Assembly (NCBI RefSeq): GCF_013347965.1
Contig: NZ_CP048810.1
Coordinates: 868,001 to 932,000 of the forward strand
From: Pseudomonas bijieensis
GTDB taxonomy: Bacteria; Pseudomonadota; Gammaproteobacteria; Pseudomonadales; Pseudomonadaceae
Direction of reading: 5' to 3'
DNA length: 64,000 nt
Each line of letters opens with the position of its first letter. Position 1 is the stretch's first letter. Below are positions 1 through 8,469 of this stretch, piece after piece. The notes beneath the pieces are model-generated. The model was not told the origin of the DNA. It ran no database searches and saw only the letters and a list, made by a program, of their open reading frames with translations. The translations under genes were made by a program, and so were the position numbers.

Positions 1-63
1 AGCGAATAACCCGGCGATTGCCTGGACGCTACTGGGCATGAATTTTCTACGCATAGCTTTCAT
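1..63 (-). CDS. aprI: Serralysin inhibitor (AprI/Inh), N-terminal 21 codons only
   Basis: The minus strand opens at an ATG at 61-63 and stays open to the window edge. The 21 visible codons read as a basic start followed by a hydrophobic stretch ending AIAGLFA, as expected of a signal peptide. It sits 47 bp downstream of aprA on the same strand, where pseudomonads usually carry the periplasmic inhibitor that protects the cell from AprA that has not yet been secreted. The identity rests on position and the signal-like start; the inhibitor domain itself is outside the window. Met4 or Met9 are alternative starts, since the SD upstream is weak. Confidence 0.5.
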   Translation of the reverse strand, partial: MKAMRRKFMPSSVQAIAGLFA

Positions 64-110
64 CCTGGCCGGGATCCCGCAGGAGCATCCGCCCCCACGG
101 GACATGGACA

Positions 111-1568
111 TCAGGCCACGATATCCGAGACCGCTGCCTGGCCCACGGTGCTGACCAGGAAATCCGCCACGCCTTGCCCGGAGAAATCCACCGACAGCAG
201 GCTGTTGCCGCCCGATGTCGACAACACCGCATCGCCCGCCGCACCGGTGAACGCGCTCACAAAGTGCAGGCCTGCGCCCTTGGTGATACCGGTCAGGTCG
301 ATCTTGTCCAGGCCGCTGACGAAATCGAGGATCTGGTCCGTCGCCCCCGGCCGCGAATCGGAACTGGCGGCGAACACGAAGGTGTCCGAACCCGAACCGC
401 CCCAGAGTTTGTCTGCACCACCGGCGCCCCAGAGGATATCGTTGCCAGCACCGCCCTTGAGCTCGTTGGCCACCGCGTTGCCGATCAGCAGATCGCTGCC
501 CGAGCCGCCGATGGCGTTTTCGATGACTGCACCCTTGGCGATGGACACGTTGCCCACCATGCCGCCAACGTCGGAGAACGAGGCGTCATTGAGATTGATT
601 TTCTGGTTCTGGGTGAAGCCGGAGAAATCCAGGGTGTCGCGGCCGCCGGCGTCCCATACCGAAAACACCACTTTGTCCGACGACGAAGACGCGCTGAGAA
701 AATCGCGCCCGGTGTTGGAGTTGAAACCGTAGGTCGAATCGCCGGTACGGGTCGTGGTGTTGGCACCGTAGAGTTTCTGGATGGCCGCGATGTCATCCAT
801 CAGCGGACCGGAGGCATAGGCTTCGACGCCGCCCTTGCTGAAGTTCTGGCTGGTATTGCTTTCGCTCCAGTAGCTCATGACGCTGTAGCCACGGGTGTCC
901 TGGCCATACGTGGCGTCATCGTAGGTCGGGCTGCCTTCGCCAGCGTTGTAGTCGCCTGGGTGGGCCAGGCCGAGGGTATGACCGATTTCGTGGGTCAGGG
1001 TCTGGCGGCCGTAGTTGTTCAAGTCCGGGGTTTTGTTCTGGGTGTAGCTGCTGTTGATCAGGTACCAGGAGGTCCCGTCATAGCCGGCACCAGTGCCCGG
1101 CAGATAAGCGAACGCCGCCGCGCCATCCTGGCCGCCGCTGTAGTTGCCGAAGGTCATGTGAGCGTCGCCACCGCTGGCTTTTTCGGTGAAGGTGACATTG
1201 GCCACGTCCGCCCAGGATTGCATGGCCAGGGCGGCCTGGCCTTTCTGCTGCGCGCTGAACTGGCTGAAGCCGCTGATCCCATGCTTGTTCATGGTGCTGG
1301 AAGAGGCGGAAGTCAGGAAGGTGTAGGTCAGCTCGATCTTGCCGCTGCCGTCCCGGTCCTGGTAAGCCGCGCCGTCTCGCAGCAATTGAGTGGCCGCCTC
1401 GTCGACGGAGTATGACGGTTTGCCGTTGACGGTCAGGTTACCACCGCGGTCGTATTGGTGGCTGAAACTATTGATCTGGTTGAACGCATTACTGGGTGCC
1501 GCCAACGATTGCGGCGCCCAGAGGAGTTGTTCGGCAGAATCAATAGCACTGCTTTTGACTTTCGACAT
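111..1568 (-). CDS. aprA: Alkaline metalloprotease AprA (serralysin family)
   Basis: Secreted zinc endopeptidase of about 485 residues, the usual serralysin length. The zinc-binding motif [11 protein letters not shown] lies near residues 193-203, followed by the Met-turn SVMSYW near 229-234. From about 350 to 400 come glycine/aspartate-rich RTX calcium repeats such as [10 protein letters not shown] and GGSGSDTF. The C-terminus ends in a small hydrophobic tail (DIVA), the uncleaved signal used by the AprDEF type I secretion system. The short N-terminal propeptide has no Sec signal. I chose the ATG at 1568, seven bases after a GGAAG Shine-Dalgarno, over the GTG two codons upstream. The secretion genes would lie outside the window. 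The leader carries a probable Rsm site, implying Gac/Rsm control. Confidence 0.95.
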   Translation of the reverse strand: MSKVKSSAIDSAEQLLWAPQSLAAPSNAFNQINSFSHQYDRGGNLTVNGKPSYSVDEAATQLLRDGAAYQDRDGSGKIELTYTFLTSASSSTMNKHGISGFSQFSAQQKGQAALAMQSWADVANVTFTEKASGGDAHMTFGNYSGGQDGAAAFAYLPGTGAGYDGTSWYLINSSYTQNKTPDLNNYGRQTLTHEIGHTLGLAHPGDYNAGEGSPTYDDATYGQDTRGYSVMSYWSESNTSQNFSKGGVEAYASGPLMDDIAAIQKLYGANTTTRTGDSTYGFNSNTGRDFLSASSSSDKVVFSVWDAGGRDTLDFSGFTQNQKINLNDASFSDVGGMVGNVSIAKGAVIENAIGGSGSDLLIGNAVANELKGGAGNDILWGAGGADKLWGGSGSDTFVFAASSDSRPGATDQILDFVSGLDKIDLTGITKGAGLHFVSAFTGAAGDAVLSTSGGNSLLSVDFSGQGVADFLVSTVGQAAVSDIVA

Positions 1569-1574
1569 AAACAC

Positions 1575-1584
1575 ACTTCCTTGT
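1575..1584 (-). promoter_or_regulatory. RsmA/RsmE binding motif over the aprA Shine-Dalgarno
   Basis: On the mRNA strand this reads ACAAGGAAGT, a full match to the A/U-CANGGANG-U/A consensus bound by Csr/Rsm proteins. The GGA is also the ribosome-binding site of aprA, so binding would block initiation. Repression of aprA by RsmA/RsmE and relief by Gac-controlled small RNAs is known for related pseudomonads; the site here is read directly, its use is inferred. Confidence 0.65.
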
Positions 1585-1612
1585 TTGCTAATGGAACAAT
1601 TTTAGTCAGACA

Positions 1613-1634
1613 GACGATCTCTGGCGAGATCGTC
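1613..1634 (-). promoter_or_regulatory. Perfect hairpin in the aprA 5' leader
   Basis: A perfect 9-bp inverted repeat (GACGATCTC and GAGATCGTC) around a 4-base loop lies about 45 bases upstream of the aprA start. It is not followed by a U-tract, so it is not a plain terminator. It may structure the leader mRNA or be a protein site. Confidence 0.5.
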
Positions 1635-1901
1635 CTATCACTCGCCCAATGAGGACGTAAGAAACCTGACACAATTGGAAATCAAACGTCTAGTCATTTT
1701 TTTCGTTCAATTTCACGCCCGGCCCCTTAACGCCAATAAACAATAGGTTTCTCCCTGCTTAGTGCGCATGCTCAACTGTCCGAGTTGCGGATTGTCAGAC
1801 AAAATTCTATTTAAATATTAAATAACGATAACTAGCCAATTGCGGACGGCGTCGCACTTTCGCCAACTAAGTGCCAGCGAAATGCTATTAATTAATATCT
1901 A
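1635..1901. other. AT-rich intergenic region, aprA promoter side
   Basis: This non-coding stretch lies between aprA and the LysR gene, both on the minus strand, so it is upstream of aprA and downstream of the LysR gene. Around 1800-1830 and 1885-1905 it is distinctly AT-rich compared with the surrounding GC-rich DNA. It should hold the aprA promoter, but I could not pick a convincing -35/-10 pair and see no gene. Confidence 0.5.
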
Positions 1902-2807
1902 CTAAACCTTAACGGTTTTACGCGCGCATACTTCCCGCAGGCAGCCCCGAAGCCAGCGATGCACAGGATCGGCGTCCATCCGCGGATGCCAGAGCATGGC
2001 GATCGTGAATTCAGGCACCGGAAACGGCAGCACAAAACTGTGCAGGCCGACCCGCAGGCTCGCGGTGTAGCGTTCAGGCACGCTGGCAATCAGCTCGCTT
2101 GAGCGGGCCAACCCCAGCGCCGAGGAAAAACCTGGCACGGTGGTGACGATTTCCCGAGACAGGTTCAACACCGCCAAGGCCTGGTCGATGAGGCCATGAT
2201 CCAGGCCGCGCATGGAGACGCCCACATGCCCGCCCGCCGCATAACCCGCAGCGCTCACCGCCGCCTGGCTCAACGGGTGCCCCGCACGCACAACACCAAT
2301 CAAGCGGTCGCTGAACAACGCCTGGGTACGCAGCTCCGGACTGGTGTCCTTGTCCACGACGGCGGTCTCCAGGTCCACGGTACCTTCGCGAAGCGCCGTG
2401 CTGTCCCGATCGGTCTTTTCCACGAAACGCAGCCGCACGCCGGGGGCTTGCTCGCGGATGCGGCTGATCAGGTCGATGGCAAAGTTTTCCACGAACCCCT
2501 CACGGGTTCGCAACGTGAAGGTACGGTTCAAGCGTCCAAGATCCGGTGTCGTCACTGGCCGCAGCACGGCCTGGGCCTGCTGTACCAGGTCGCTGACCTG
2601 TTCGCGCAACGCCAACGCACGAGGTGTCGGCACCAGCCCTCGCCCGGCCCGCACCAACAGTGGGTCGCCGGTGGTTTCACGCAGCCTTGACAGCGCCCGG
2701 CTCATGGCCGACGGGCTGAGCCGCAAGCGCCGGGCGGCCCGGGCCACGCTGCCTTCCGAGAGCAACACGTCGAGGGTGACGAGCAAATTGAGGTCGGGCG
2801 AGGACAT
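1902..2807 (-). CDS. LysR-family transcriptional regulator
   Basis: A 301-residue LysR-type regulator. Residues 1-60 form the winged helix-turn-helix (LNLLVTLDVLLSEGSVARAA, then RRLRLSPSAMSRALSRLRE), and about 90-300 form the periplasmic-binding-like effector domain. It belongs to the branch whose helix reads SAMSRAL, commonly placed beside transporters or oxidoreductases. It is divergent from an MFS exporter gene with a 127-bp gap, so it most likely controls that gene and itself. The effector is unknown. Confidence 0.9.
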   Translation of the reverse strand: MSSPDLNLLVTLDVLLSEGSVARAARRLRLSPSAMSRALSRLRETTGDPLLVRAGRGLVPTPRALALREQVSDLVQQAQAVLRPVTTPDLGRLNRTFTLRTREGFVENFAIDLISRIREQAPGVRLRFVEKTDRDSTALREGTVDLETAVVDKDTSPELRTQALFSDRLIGVVRAGHPLSQAAVSAAGYAAGGHVGVSMRGLDHGLIDQALAVLNLSREIVTTVPGFSSALGLARSSELIASVPERYTASLRVGLHSFVLPFPVPEFTIAMLWHPRMDADPVHRWLRGCLREVCARKTVKV

Positions 2808-2934
2808 AGTTGGATCTCGCAGAGATGGCGTTTGGTGCAGCTATAACATGCAAATGCTGCGTCTTCCGCCATGTTATGCCCAGGCGTAACGTTCTGACAG
2901 CTCCGTTTCGAGCGCCACGGATACAGGTAACCCC

Positions 2935-4398
2935 ATGAGACCCGTCAATACGCAACAAAACCGGCAGACAACCGCGCCCGCACACCGACACCTGTCACCT
3001 CGTTGGGCCCTGGCCAGCCTTGCGCTTTCGACGCTGCTCGCGTCCCTTGGCGCCAGCGTGGCCGCGGTGGCCCTGCCCACGCTGGCCCAGGCACTCGATG
3101 CCTCCTTCCAGCAAGTGCAATGGGTAGTGCTGGCTTATCTGCTGGCAATCACCACGCTGATTGTCAGTGTCGGCCGCTTGGGAGACCTGATGGGCCGGCG
3201 CAAGCTGCTATTGGCCGGTATCGTCCTGTTCACCCTGGCCTCGGCGGTATGCGGCCTGGCGCCCTCGCTTTGGTGGCTGATTACAGGTCGGGCGCTGCAA
3301 GGCTTGGGAGCCGCGATCATGATGACGCTGACCCTGGCCCTGGTCGGTGAAACGGTCGCCCAGGAAAAAACCGGCAGCGCCATGGGGTTGCTGGCAACGC
3401 TGTCGGCGGTGGGCACGGCCCTTGGACCGTCCTTTGGCGGCATGTTGATCGGCGGGTTCGGCTGGCAGGCCTTGTTCCTGGTCAATCTCCCCCTCGGCCT
3501 GCTGACGCTGGGGCTGGCGTGGTACTCGCTGCCGGTGCGGCAAGTGCCACCGAAAACCGAAGGAAAACGCTTCGATGTAACCGGGACATTGCTGTTGGCG
3601 ATAACGCTTGCCGCCTATGCCCTGGCCATGACCTCCGGGCGCGGGAGTTTTAGCGGGTTGAATGTCGCCCTGCTGCTGATCGCGCTCCTGAGCGGCGGGC
3701 TGTTCATTCGGGCCCAGTCCCGGGCGGTGTCGCCGCTGATTCCCTTGGTCGTCTTTCGCGACCGGTTGCTGGTCTCTGGCCTGGCGACCAGCGCCCTGGT
3801 CGCGACGGTCATGATGGCGACGCTGCTGGTCGGGCCATTTTACTTGTCCATCGCCCTCGGACTGCCTGCAGCCCTCGTCGGACTGGTGCTGGCGGCCGGG
3901 CCAGCCGTCGCGGCGCTGGCGGGAGTCCCTGCCGGTCGCCTGGCGGATCGCTTCGGCGTAATACCCATGCGACTCGCCGGCCTGGCGACCATGGCCCTCG
4001 GCTGCCTGATGCTGTCACTGGTTCCCCCTGCCCTTGGTATTTTCGGTTACATCATGGCCATCGTGGTGACGACCCTGGGCTACGCGTTCTTCCAGACGGC
4101 CAACAACACGGCAGTCATGGCCGATGTGGCGGCCCAGAGCCGAGGCGTCATCGCCGGGCTGCTGAACCTGTCGCGCAACCTGGGGTTCTTCACCGGAGCT
4201 TGCGTGCTTGGCGCCGTGTTTGCGACTGCGGTAGCGACGAATGACATCTCCCGTGCCGGTGCGGAGGCAGTGACGAAGGGTCTGCACACGACCTTCGCCG
4301 TCGCCCTGGCGATGGTAGCCCTGGCCCTGGGCATCGCCTGGAAATGCCGCGTACCAGAGCCATTACCCGAGCCCCGGGACAACCCTGGCCAAGCGTGA
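2935..4398 (+). CDS. MFS drug-efflux transporter, DHA2 (EmrB/QacA-like)
   Basis: A 487-residue inner-membrane proton antiporter with hydrophobic segments throughout. The MFS motif A appears as GRLGDLMGRRK near residues 80-90, and motif C-like glycines follow (ALGPSFGGMLIGG). Length and pattern fit the 14-helix DHA2 family that exports hydrophobic or cationic compounds. The basic, non-hydrophobic first 20 residues are cytoplasmic. The start at 2935 follows a GGTAACCCC stretch with a poor SD. No membrane-fusion partner is adjacent, so it probably works alone. The divergent LysR gene is its likely regulator. The substrate cannot be read from the sequence. Confidence 0.88.
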   Translation: MRPVNTQQNRQTTAPAHRHLSPRWALASLALSTLLASLGASVAAVALPTLAQALDASFQQVQWVVLAYLLAITTLIVSVGRLGDLMGRRKLLLAGIVLFTLASAVCGLAPSLWWLITGRALQGLGAAIMMTLTLALVGETVAQEKTGSAMGLLATLSAVGTALGPSFGGMLIGGFGWQALFLVNLPLGLLTLGLAWYSLPVRQVPPKTEGKRFDVTGTLLLAITLAAYALAMTSGRGSFSGLNVALLLIALLSGGLFIRAQSRAVSPLIPLVVFRDRLLVSGLATSALVATVMMATLLVGPFYLSIALGLPAALVGLVLAAGPAVAALAGVPAGRLADRFGVIPMRLAGLATMALGCLMLSLVPPALGIFGYIMAIVVTTLGYAFFQTANNTAVMADVAAQSRGVIAGLLNLSRNLGFFTGACVLGAVFATAVATNDISRAGAEAVTKGLHTTFAVALAMVALALGIAWKCRVPEPLPEPRDNPGQA

Positions 4399-4426
4399 TG
4401 GCATTCTGAACATTGCCGCTTAAGTC

Positions 4427-4440
4427 GTGATCCAGATCAA
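4427..4440. promoter_or_regulatory. Possible Anr/FNR-type box upstream of the DUF1652 gene
   Basis: GTGATCCAGATCAA matches the FNR/Anr palindrome TTGAT-N4-ATCAA with one mismatch. It lies about 150 bp before the DUF1652 start. A single near-match in a 190-bp gap can arise by chance, so this is tentative. Confidence 0.3.
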
Positions 4441-4591
4441 AAAAAATGAACCAATCGCAAAACGGACTGAAAAAATCCACATGAGGTTCATTTTCAGGTG
4501 CTATTTTTAGTTCTCACTGGTAGAGCCATGATGGCTCTTCCTTCCTGACCTGAGCAAAAGGAAGCGCTCGATTGAAGAAGGCGGGCAACAC

Positions 4592-4870
4592 ATGAATAAA
4601 GGTTCTTTCAGCAAGGTTACGTTCCCCAACGCTTGCCAGTTGATGCGCTGGCACTTCCATCCCATGGGCTTCGAAGCGAGCATGGATGCGCCTGGCAGTA
4701 TGGTTGCCCGGCTGTTTGACCGTGCCAGCGGCGAGACCATGATCGCCATTGCGGGCATTCCCTGCGCGACCGTAATGAATGCGCCGGATGTGGAACGAAT
4801 AATCGAGGCGGTAGAGGCCGAGCTGGAAGCCTTTGTGCCACCGGTGGGGTTGCGGCGGTTTGCTTCCTGA
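4592..4870 (+). CDS. DUF1652 domain protein
   Basis: A 92-residue cytoplasmic protein recognised as the small Pseudomonas DUF1652 family, with the characteristic start FPNACQLMRWHFHPMGFEA. No catalytic motif or transmembrane segment is visible. The function of the family is unknown. The gene is monocistronic: it has about 190 bp of upstream non-coding DNA with a possible Anr box and is followed by a strong terminator. Confidence 0.8.
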   Translation: MNKGSFSKVTFPNACQLMRWHFHPMGFEASMDAPGSMVARLFDRASGETMIAIAGIPCATVMNAPDVERIIEAVEAELEAFVPPVGLRRFAS

Positions 4871-4905
4871 CAGGGAAATACTGGTAGCTTGAGCATACGT
4901 GAAGG

Positions 4906-4944
4906 CGGCGCCTCCCATTTTTTATGGAAGGTGCCGTTTTTTTT
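4906..4944 (+). terminator. Rho-independent terminator after the DUF1652 gene
   Basis: A 13-bp stem with one mismatch (4906-4918 pairing with 4924-4936) and a 5-base loop is followed directly by eight T residues at 4937-4944. This is a textbook intrinsic terminator for the plus strand. Confidence 0.9.
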
Positions 4945-5016
4945 GGATGGATTGGTACATATCTGTTACCGAAGAAACGGATATACACACCATACCCATA
5001 CCTGGAAACAGCCCCC

Positions 5017-7503
5017 TTATCCTTTACGACGATGGTCAGCAAAAAAGGCCTTGTCCGCAGCAACACGATCCGAAGCCTTGGGCCCATTGGCCGCCTGGCC
5101 ATCCTGCCCATCGACATACCAGTAGCAATGCTGCACCGCACGAGTGATCCCCACATACGCCAAACGCAGGATCTCGTCCTTTTGCGCCGTGTCGTAAGGT
5201 TCGGCATCTCCATCCTGGCCCAGCCCAGCCATTCGATAGACCTGGTTCTTGTAGGGAGAACTGCTCAAGTGCTGACAGTCACCCAACAGGAACACCGCAT
5301 CGGCCTGCAGCCCCTTGGCACTGTGGTAAGTCATTTTCCGGATCCGTCGTGCATCGTACGGCAAGCTAGAATCCACATTAACTATTGGTTGAATATGCTT
5401 TTCTATCAATAATTTATCGCTACTTTTTCGATACAACATCAAGATCGAATCGCCCTTGCGATAGTGCTCTTCCAGCCGCAGCGCCAGCCCTTCGTCGTCT
5501 CGATCCAGCACGTTGACCGGACTCAGCGAGCGAGCCCTGCCGCTGGCCTTGGCTTTTTTGCCAGGAATAGCCGCAGCGGCGCGCACGATGTGTTCAGCCG
5601 CGTCGATGATGTGCTGGTGGCTGCGATAGTTGTCGGTGAGCATGACCCGGGTCGTCGTCGGCGACGGGAATTGCTTGTTGAACGCCATGAAATAGCTCGG
5701 TGAACTGCCGCGCCAGCCGTAGATCGATTGCCAATCGTCCCCGACACACAACAAGGAAGAACGCTGGGCGCCACGCCCCACGTGCATCGCTGGACCACGA
5801 CGGCGGATTTCCCGAAGACTGGCTCGAAGCCAGGAGACGATCTGCGGTGACACGTCCTGGAACTCGTCGATCATCAGGTGCGAAAGCGGCCTGAGCAACG
5901 CATCTCCCAGCAACTTGAAATTTTCCGGCGAGTGCTCGCTGAACAGCGCGAACATACGGTTATAGGTCATGACCGGCGGGGATTGATCGAGCAGATGATC
6001 TTCGAACGCCCGCCAGTAGCGACTCAACGCCTCGAAGAAATACCGATCGGGGTCGTCCTGGGCGAAGGACATCCGGCCCACGGCATCCGGGACGTCCAGG
6101 CCAAGGTTCTCGATAAAGCCTGCCGCCGCGACAAAACAGTCCAGCAATGGCGCTGAACCCAACTCGCCCTTGACCTTGTAATCGAATCCCGGCCCTGCGC
6201 TGGCATCGCCGGCCATCGAAGCCAATACACGCTTTGAAGCCTCATAACTTTCAAGCCATATCAGTGGCTTACGGCAGAAAGCTTGAAACAGGGTTCGCTT
6301 TACCGCCCATTCTGCACGGATGCTCAACTTGGCGCCTGGACGACTGAGGCGTGCGTCTTCCCGCGGATCGAACCCCAGTATCACCCAGGCATCCAGGGAG
6401 GGTGCGTAGCCATGGCAGTGGAACGTCGACCCATTGATCTCAAACGTTTGTCGCTTCGGCTCGATACCCTTGATCGGCCAGGCACCGGCGCGAAACCACA
6501 GGTCTTCGATGGCGTCACACAATTCTTCGTCGCGCTGGGCTGCCAGCTCGGTCACCGCGACCCGTTTCTGCACATCCGGATGATCACGCTCCAGCTCCTT
6601 GAGTTGCAGGGCGTGGCGGGACAACGGCTGGATCAGCTCACGAAAACGCGCGTCCCGTTGATAAAGGTTGTAGTAACAGGCGTTGAGCTGCTGGCGTTGG
6701 GCGTCGTTGATGCGTAAATCGAACGGATTGCCCTGGGCATCATCGTCACCCGCTTCGGCACGATGACTCAGGGTCTCGAAGGCCTGGAGCCGTTCGAACC
6801 CGGGCAGACTGCGGACCATAGGCAAGATACGTGAATGGAACGTACGCACCAGATCACGGGCTTCCTTGAGGCTGACGGTTCGTCCCCACAGGCCAAACAC
6901 TTCGATCAGTTTCTGGATGAAATCCTTGCGCGATTCCCGGGTAAACGTCACCACGGTCATCGAGTCCAGTTCAAAACCCAGGTAATGAGACAACAGCACA
7001 ATGCGCAGCACCAGGGTCGTGGACTTGCCCGCACCGGCTCCGGCGACCACCGAGGTCGACGGCGTGTCGCTGAAAATCATCTTCCATTGCGCGGCACTTG
7101 GTTGCGCGTGCGCCGGCAGCAATCGGGCGACATCCGACTTGATTCGCTTCTTCAGCTCGGCGGTTAGCGGTAGGTGCCAGTCATCGAACAGCAAGTCATC
7201 GACCTGCGGTGCCGGATGCTCCGTGCTGCGCGAATCACGGATCAACAGGACCTGACGCCCCTCCTCAAGCCCTTCGGCCCGGCCCTCCTTGTAGCCATAG
7301 TCAAAACCGGCGGTATGACCGCTGCGAAAGCCGTCGGCCTGGCCATGCAACCAGGATGCTCGATGCTGGGCGCGCAGGCGCGTCAGCCCATGGCCGAAGA
7401 ACCGGGCGGCCAGGCGCTTGAACAGCGGCATCTGGGCCAGGGATAAAAGCTCGGGGGGAAGATCGGGAGTGTGTTGCGCCACGCTGGGAACTCCGGTGTT
7501 CAT
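5017..7503 (-). CDS. UvrD/Rep-type superfamily 1 DNA helicase
   Basis: An 828-residue ATP-dependent 3'-5' helicase. SF1A motifs appear in order: Walker A GAGAGKSTTL (155-164), Ia VTFTRESR, II MIDEFQDVSP, III CVGDDWQSIYGWRGS, IV LTDNYRSH, V TYHSAKGLQADAVFLLG and VI LAYVGITRA. It is longer than Rep or UvrD at the N-terminus, where about 145 residues precede the Walker motif. Residues 54-83 there show a glycine-spaced repeat (GHTAGFDYGYKEGRAEGLEEGR is the core, partly quoted). It may be related to helicase IV, but I do not recognise a named family. It stands alone, with no nuclease gene adjacent. It probably acts in DNA repair or replication restart. Confidence 0.85.
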   Translation of the reverse strand: MNTGVPSVAQHTPDLPPELLSLAQMPLFKRLAARFFGHGLTRLRAQHRASWLHGQADGFRSGHTAGFDYGYKEGRAEGLEEGRQVLLIRDSRSTEHPAPQVDDLLFDDWHLPLTAELKKRIKSDVARLLPAHAQPSAAQWKMIFSDTPSTSVVAGAGAGKSTTLVLRIVLLSHYLGFELDSMTVVTFTRESRKDFIQKLIEVFGLWGRTVSLKEARDLVRTFHSRILPMVRSLPGFERLQAFETLSHRAEAGDDDAQGNPFDLRINDAQRQQLNACYYNLYQRDARFRELIQPLSRHALQLKELERDHPDVQKRVAVTELAAQRDEELCDAIEDLWFRAGAWPIKGIEPKRQTFEINGSTFHCHGYAPSLDAWVILGFDPREDARLSRPGAKLSIRAEWAVKRTLFQAFCRKPLIWLESYEASKRVLASMAGDASAGPGFDYKVKGELGSAPLLDCFVAAAGFIENLGLDVPDAVGRMSFAQDDPDRYFFEALSRYWRAFEDHLLDQSPPVMTYNRMFALFSEHSPENFKLLGDALLRPLSHLMIDEFQDVSPQIVSWLRASLREIRRRGPAMHVGRGAQRSSLLCVGDDWQSIYGWRGSSPSYFMAFNKQFPSPTTTRVMLTDNYRSHQHIIDAAEHIVRAAAAIPGKKAKASGRARSLSPVNVLDRDDEGLALRLEEHYRKGDSILMLYRKSSDKLLIEKHIQPIVNVDSSLPYDARRIRKMTYHSAKGLQADAVFLLGDCQHLSSSPYKNQVYRMAGLGQDGDAEPYDTAQKDEILRLAYVGITRAVQHCYWYVDGQDGQAANGPKASDRVAADKAFFADHRRKG

Positions 7504-7614
7504 GAACCATGACGGCTATGGTGTCTGTATTTGCCGCCAGGTGCCACCCAAAAGCTTTTAAGTCATGGGTTTAGGTGATGAAGTGAAAGTGAGCTCGCGA
7601 TTTTATATCTAAAT

Positions 7615-7692
7615 AAACGATGGTTTTGACGCGCTTTTTAAGCTTTTTATCGATGATTTCCTTGGCGAAAATAGCCCCATCAACCATCGTTT
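7615..7692. repeat. 11-bp perfect inverted repeat upstream of the pirin gene
   Basis: AAACGATGGTT at 7615-7625 and its exact complement at 7682-7692 enclose 56 bp, ending 27 bp before the pirin start. It could be paired operator half-sites or a long-range leader stem. The enclosed segment is T-rich. Confidence 0.45.
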
Positions 7693-7719
7693 TCGCACTC
7701 AGCGGAAAAGGACACGAAC

Positions 7720-8415
7720 ATGCTCGAACTCAGGCCCTTCGCCACCTTAGGCGCCGCCAATCACGGCTGGCTGGATGCCCACCACCATTTTTCGTTCGCC
7801 GAGTACTACGACCCACAGCGCATGCACTGGGGCAACTTGCGGGTCTGGAACGATGATGTCATCGCCCCCGGCAGCGGTTTTCCTCGACACCCGCACCGGG
7901 ACATGGAAATCATCACCTATGTGCGTGAAGGCGCGATCACCCACCAGGACAATCTGGGCAACCAGGGCCGTACAGAGGCTGGTGATGTGCAGGTCATGAG
8001 CGCAGGCACCGGGATTGCCCACAGCGAGTACAACCTGGAATCGACGGCCACGCGTATTTTCCAGATATGGATCATTCCCAATGAAGAAGGCCTGGCACCG
8101 TCCTGGGGCGCCAAGCCATTTCCCAAGGATTCGCGTGAAGGCTTCGTGACCTTGGCCAGTGGCAAGGCCGGCGATGACCAAAGCCTGCGCATTCGCGCCG
8201 ACGCGCGCCTGGTAGCGGCCAATCTCAAGGCGGGTGAAAGTGCCGAATATCGACTGGACGCCGCACGTCGGGCCTATCTGGTGCCGGCCACTGGATTGAT
8301 AGAAATCAATGGGTTGCGCGCAAAAGCTCGAGACGGTGTTGCTATTGAAGACGAGCAGGTGTTGCAGGTGACCGCCATCGAAGACAGCGAAATCGTTCTC
8401 GTAGACCTCGCCTAA
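7720..8415 (+). CDS. Pirin-family protein (bicupin, YhhW-like)
   Basis: A 231-residue cytosolic bicupin. The N-terminal cupin carries the metal ligands His57 and His59 (HPHRDME) and His101 and Glu103 (AHSEYN), the set that binds iron or another divalent metal in pirin and E. coli YhhW. YhhW-type proteins show quercetin 2,3-dioxygenase activity in vitro; the physiological role in bacteria is unclear. It is a single-gene unit facing pgm, separated from it by a perfect palindrome. An 11-bp inverted repeat lies in its leader. Confidence 0.88.
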   Translation: MLELRPFATLGAANHGWLDAHHHFSFAEYYDPQRMHWGNLRVWNDDVIAPGSGFPRHPHRDMEIITYVREGAITHQDNLGNQGRTEAGDVQVMSAGTGIAHSEYNLESTATRIFQIWIIPNEEGLAPSWGAKPFPKDSREGFVTLASGKAGDDQSLRIRADARLVAANLKAGESAEYRLDAARRAYLVPATGLIEINGLRAKARDGVAIEDEQVLQVTAIEDSEIVLVDLA

Positions 8416-8429
8416 CCTGCGCGGCCGCT

Positions 8430-8463
8430 CTTGTGGTTAGGGAGCTAGCTCCCTAACCACAAG
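8430..8463. repeat. 34-bp perfect palindrome related to the Pseudomonas REP core
   Basis: Two 17-base arms meet with no spacer between the convergent pirin and pgm genes. The arm CTTGTGGTTAGGGAGCT resembles the GTGGCGAGGGAGC core of the REP elements at 60.7 kb. It lacks a U-tract on either side, so termination would rest on the hairpin alone. It could be a bidirectional terminator or a perfected REP. Confidence 0.7.
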
Positions 8464-8469
8464 CCCACA

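Noticed and set aside
174..1415. Plus-strand frame of 413 codons opposite aprA
   Set aside because: It mirrors the codon structure of the protease gene, has no Shine-Dalgarno and reads as low-complexity sequence; a shadow of the GC-rich gene.
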